7,976 nucleotides of DNA, from positions 1 to 7,976 of the forward strand of contig DASVFB010000145.1 in assembly GCA_036380275.1 (NCBI GenBank), read 5' to 3'. The position numbers were made by a program, and so were the translations under genes. The notes beneath the pieces were generated by a model. The model was not told the origin of the DNA, ran no database searches, and was given only the letters and a program-made list of their open reading frames with translations. Of this stretch, positions 6,328 to 7,976 are shown in pieces. This DNA comes from DASVFB01 sp036380275. GTDB lineage: Bacteria > Actinomycetota > Thermoleophilia > Gaiellales > Gaiellaceae. Numbering within the stretch: position 1 is the first letter of the stretch; each line of letters opens with the position of its first letter.

Positions 6328-6932
6328 TCGAGCAGATGAGCCGCGATGCGCGCGCGATGCTTCGACGCGTAACCGCCATACGCCTGGATCCACTGCGCGC
6401 GCTTGTAATACACGTGCAGCACGTGCTCCCAGGTGAAGCCGATGCCGCCGTGGACCTGGATCGACCGCTCGCATGCATCGACGGCCGCGTCGCCGCAATA
6501 TGCCTTCGCCGCCGCGCACGCGACGTCGGCCTGCTCGTCGCTCTCGGCGACGCACCACGCCGCCCAGTACGCGAGCGACCGCGCGAGCTCCAGCTCGACG
6601 TACGTGTTCGCGAGCTGATGGGACACAGCCTGGTACGTGCCGATCGGCTTGCCGAACTGCTCGCGCGTCTTCGCGTGCTCGAGCGCGAGCTCGAGCGCCT
6701 TCGCACCGATGCCGACCGCTTCGAGCGAGAGCGCGGCGAACCGCTCGTTCTCCTGCACGTCCGCGTCGAAGAACTCCTCGCCGCGGTTGACGCGCCCTGC
6801 CTCCTCGTACAGCACGGCGCGGTCGAGGAAACCGAGTTCCGCGACCTCGTCCTTGCCCCAGCCGCCGTTCGCGAGCACGTCACGCGCCTCGCGCCGCAGC
6901 GTCTCCTGGTCTTCCGTGAACGCGAACTGCAT
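6324..6932 (-). CDS. Miniature acyl-CoA dehydrogenase-like protein lacking the central beta domain
   Basis: A 202-aa protein against about 340-400 aa for normal acyl-CoA dehydrogenases. The first 20 residues (MQFAFTEDQETLRREARDVL) are a normal ACAD N-terminus. A shortened helical stretch follows (ELGFLDRAVLYEEAGRV, 32-48). From about residue 62 the protein is a complete C-terminal four-helix domain, with FAD-contacting REQFGKPIGTYQ at 90-101 and QVHGGIGFTWEH at 159-170. Most of the N-terminal alpha domain and the whole middle beta-barrel (with its SEPxxGSD-type signature) are absent. The reading frame is clean and the joins are helical, so this looks like a true compact protein, not a recent frameshift. 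It sits directly after a full-type ACAD and overlaps the SDR, so it may be a partner subunit of a heteromeric dehydrogenase, as in the actinobacterial FadE pairs; this is inference. ATG at 6932 has GGAAGGGG 6 nt upstream. Confidence 0.88.
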   Translation of the reverse strand: MQFAFTEDQETLRREARDVLANGGWGKDEVAELGFLDRAVLYEEAGRVNRGEEFFDADVQENERFAALSLEAVGIGAKALELALEHAKTREQFGKPIGTYQAVSHQLANTYVELELARSLAYWAAWCVAESDEQADVACAAAKAYCGDAAVDACERSIQVHGGIGFTWEHVLHVYYKRAQWIQAYGGYASKHRARIAAHLLD

Positions 6933-6933
6933 T

Positions 6934-7099
6934 TAGTGCCCCTTCCGGCAATAGTCAGTGCGCTTCTGGCGGTGCACGATGCCGCCATGCGGCGTCCTCA
7001 GTCGGCCCAATATGCCCGCATATTGGGCCTCCCTGCGTCCTTGCCTGGCGACCTCGTGCAGTCGCCAGAAACGCGAGACCATCACCGGAAGGGGCACTA
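6934..7099. repeat. 166-bp giant inverted repeat (MITE-like or intergenic hairpin element)
   Basis: The two halves are reverse complements about a single centre at 7016/7017. The outer arms are perfect for 15 bp (TAGTGCCCCTTCCGG at 6934-6948, complement at 7085-7099). Intermediate blocks are TTCTGGCG and TGCACGA, with their complements on the other side (about 6964-6979 and 7054-7069). The innermost arms GGCCCAATATGC (7004-7015) and its complement (7018-7029) are perfect, with a 2-nt gap. Ungapped halves are 83 nt each; with one small gap per side roughly 70% of positions pair. No ORF of its own and no clear target-site duplication are visible. It fills the whole space between the two ACAD genes. 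TIR-like ends and length suit a non-autonomous miniature element; an RNA-level hairpin regulator is the alternative. Confidence 0.85.
6939..6946 (-). promoter_or_regulatory. Shine-Dalgarno of the mini acyl-CoA dehydrogenase, inside an inverted-repeat end
   Basis: GGAAGGGG on the minus strand lies 6 nt upstream of the ATG at 6932. The site is part of the 15-bp terminal arm of the hairpin element at 6934-7099. If the arm folds with its partner, the ribosome site would be sequestered. Confidence 0.7.
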
Positions 7100-7976
7100 T
7101 CGACTCCTCGGGAGGCCGAGCACGCGCTCGGCGATGATGTTGCGGAGGATCTCGCTCGTCCCCGCCTCGATCGTGTTGCCGCGCGAGCGCAGCTGCTGGT
7201 AGCGCCAGTAGCCGTCGTCCTCGCCTTCGAGGATCTCCAGCGCGAGCTTCGTCAGCCGCTGGTTCTGCTCCGACCAGTGCAGCTTCGACCCGGAGCCCTC
7301 CGGTCCTGGGATGCCGGTCTGCATCAGCGTCGTCAGCGAGCGGTTGTTCGTCAGCTTCAGCGCCTGTAGCTCGATCCACTCCTGCGCGACGCGGTCGCGG
7401 ATCAGCGGGTCGTCGGCTGCCCGCTCCTTCGCGAGCGCGAGCAGCTTCGTCACCTGTAGCTCGAGCGCGCCACCGAGCGCGAACCCGAGCGTGCCGCGCT
7501 CGTGCAGCAGCGTCGTCATCGCCACCTGCCAGCCGCCGTCGATCTCGCCGAGCAGGTTCTCCTTCGGCACCTGTACGTCCGTGAAGAAGATCTCGTTGAA
7601 CTCGGGCTCGCCGGTGATCTGCCGCAGAGGACGAACCTCGACGCCCGGCGCCTTCATGTCGGCGATCACGTACGTCAGACCCTTGTACCGGGCCGCGTCG
7701 GGATCGCCGACGCCGACGAGGATGCAGTAGCTCGCGAGATGCGCGACGGACGACCAGACCTTCTGCCCGTTGACGAGAAAGTGGTCGCCCTTGTCCTCGA
7801 TGCGCGTGCGAACCGCCGCGAGGTCGGAACCGGCGCCCGGCTCGGAGAAGCCCTGGCACCAGATCTCCTCGGCCGTGAGCATCTTCGGCAGGTAGCGCCG
7901 CTTCTGCTCTTCCGTCCCGTGGGCCATGATCGTCGGCCCGGCCATGCCGAGCGCGATCACGTTCATGTGCTGCGGC
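7097..7976 (-). CDS. Acyl-CoA dehydrogenase (full-type, C-terminal 292 residues)
   Basis: The middle and C-terminal domains of a FAD-dependent acyl-CoA dehydrogenase, which would introduce an alpha-beta double bond into an acyl-CoA and pass electrons to ETF. The N-terminus lies beyond the right edge; the frame is open to 7975 (PQHMNVIALGMAGPTIM). The ACAD signature GFSEPGAGSDLAA is near visible residues 39-51. VNGQKVWSSVAHLA and FNEIFFTDVQVPKENLLGE build the beta domain, LHWSEQNQRLTKLALEILEG the C-terminal helices, and GNTIEAGTSEILRNIIAERVLGLP the normal end. In the final loop the residue aligned with the MCAD-type catalytic Glu (xYEGT) is Ala (IEAGT), as in FadE-like enzymes whose base lies elsewhere or in a partner chain. 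The TAG stop coincides with the right tip of the giant inverted repeat, so the next gene starts 164 nt later. It probably heads, or belongs to, an operon with the mini-ACAD and the SDR. Confidence 0.93.
   Translation of the reverse strand, partial: PQHMNVIALGMAGPTIMAHGTEEQKRRYLPKMLTAEEIWCQGFSEPGAGSDLAAVRTRIEDKGDHFLVNGQKVWSSVAHLASYCILVGVGDPDAARYKGLTYVIADMKAPGVEVRPLRQITGEPEFNEIFFTDVQVPKENLLGEIDGGWQVAMTTLLHERGTLGFALGGALELQVTKLLALAKERAADDPLIRDRVAQEWIELQALKLTNNRSLTTLMQTGIPGPEGSGSKLHWSEQNQRLTKLALEILEGEDDGYWRYQQLRSRGNTIEAGTSEILRNIIAERVLGLPRSR

Noticed and set aside
6328..6558. N-terminal extension of the SDR to an ATG at 6558
   Set aside because: The extra residues are Arg-rich and overlap the mini-ACAD in a different frame; the Rossmann fold begins properly at the TTG at 6327.
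5408..6988. 526-codon minus-strand open frame spanning the mini-ACAD, SDR and spacer
   Set aside because: Ser/Arg-rich shadow frame; the overlapping genes show complete ACAD and SDR motifs in other frames, and it runs through the repeat region.
6933..7859. 308-codon minus-strand open frame running through the hairpin element into the ACAD
   Set aside because: Arg/Gly/Ala-rich shadow of the ACAD frame; its tail is just the inverted repeat translated.

Overview
The window is GC-rich (about two-thirds G+C by eye) bacterial DNA with every credible gene on the minus strand, so the text below reads right to left. Codon use, paired acyl-CoA dehydrogenases, a leaderless-looking MerR gene and a secreted PASTA/Ig-like mosaic protein fit a high-GC actinobacterial lineage. 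Thermoleophilia/Gaiellales-like is my best guess from memory, and no marker gene here proves it.

Right block (7976-5560) is a probable lipid-oxidation operon. It holds a full-type acyl-CoA dehydrogenase (ACAD, N-terminus off the right edge), a 166-bp near-perfectly centred giant inverted repeat, a 202-aa miniature ACAD lacking the central beta domain, and a classical short-chain dehydrogenase whose TTG start overlaps the mini-ACAD stop. The inverted repeat sits exactly between the two ACAD genes. Its right end is the stop codon of the first gene and its left end carries the Shine-Dalgarno of the second. It is the most unusual DNA structure in the window.

Middle block (5559-3962): a 212-bp spacer has two copies, 104 bp apart, of a 23-bp interrupted palindrome. 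Next comes a textbook MerR-family promoter (perfect 16-bp palindrome inside a 20-bp -35/-10 spacer). It drives a GTG-started gene that fuses a complete metal-sensor-type MerR regulator to a DUF1835-type domain of unknown function. The predicted transcription start coincides with the start codon, suggesting a leaderless mRNA.

Left block (3813-1): a strong ribosome binding site precedes a 1105-aa secreted modular protein. Its order is signal peptide, three Calx-beta domains, two BIG2 Ig-like domains, four roughly 80-aa MBG-like repeats, one PASTA domain and a Cys/Trp-rich C-terminal domain. Eighteen nucleotides after its stop begins an AlkK/DmdB-like acyl-CoA synthetase, cut by the left edge.

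The acyl-CoA synthetase, the two ACADs and the short-chain dehydrogenase could act in one acyl-CoA catabolic route. The MerR-DUF1835 gene and the secreted protein lie between them with no obvious metabolic link. No rRNA, tRNA, CRISPR array or transposase gene was seen, and no gene-free stretch exceeds 300 bases.
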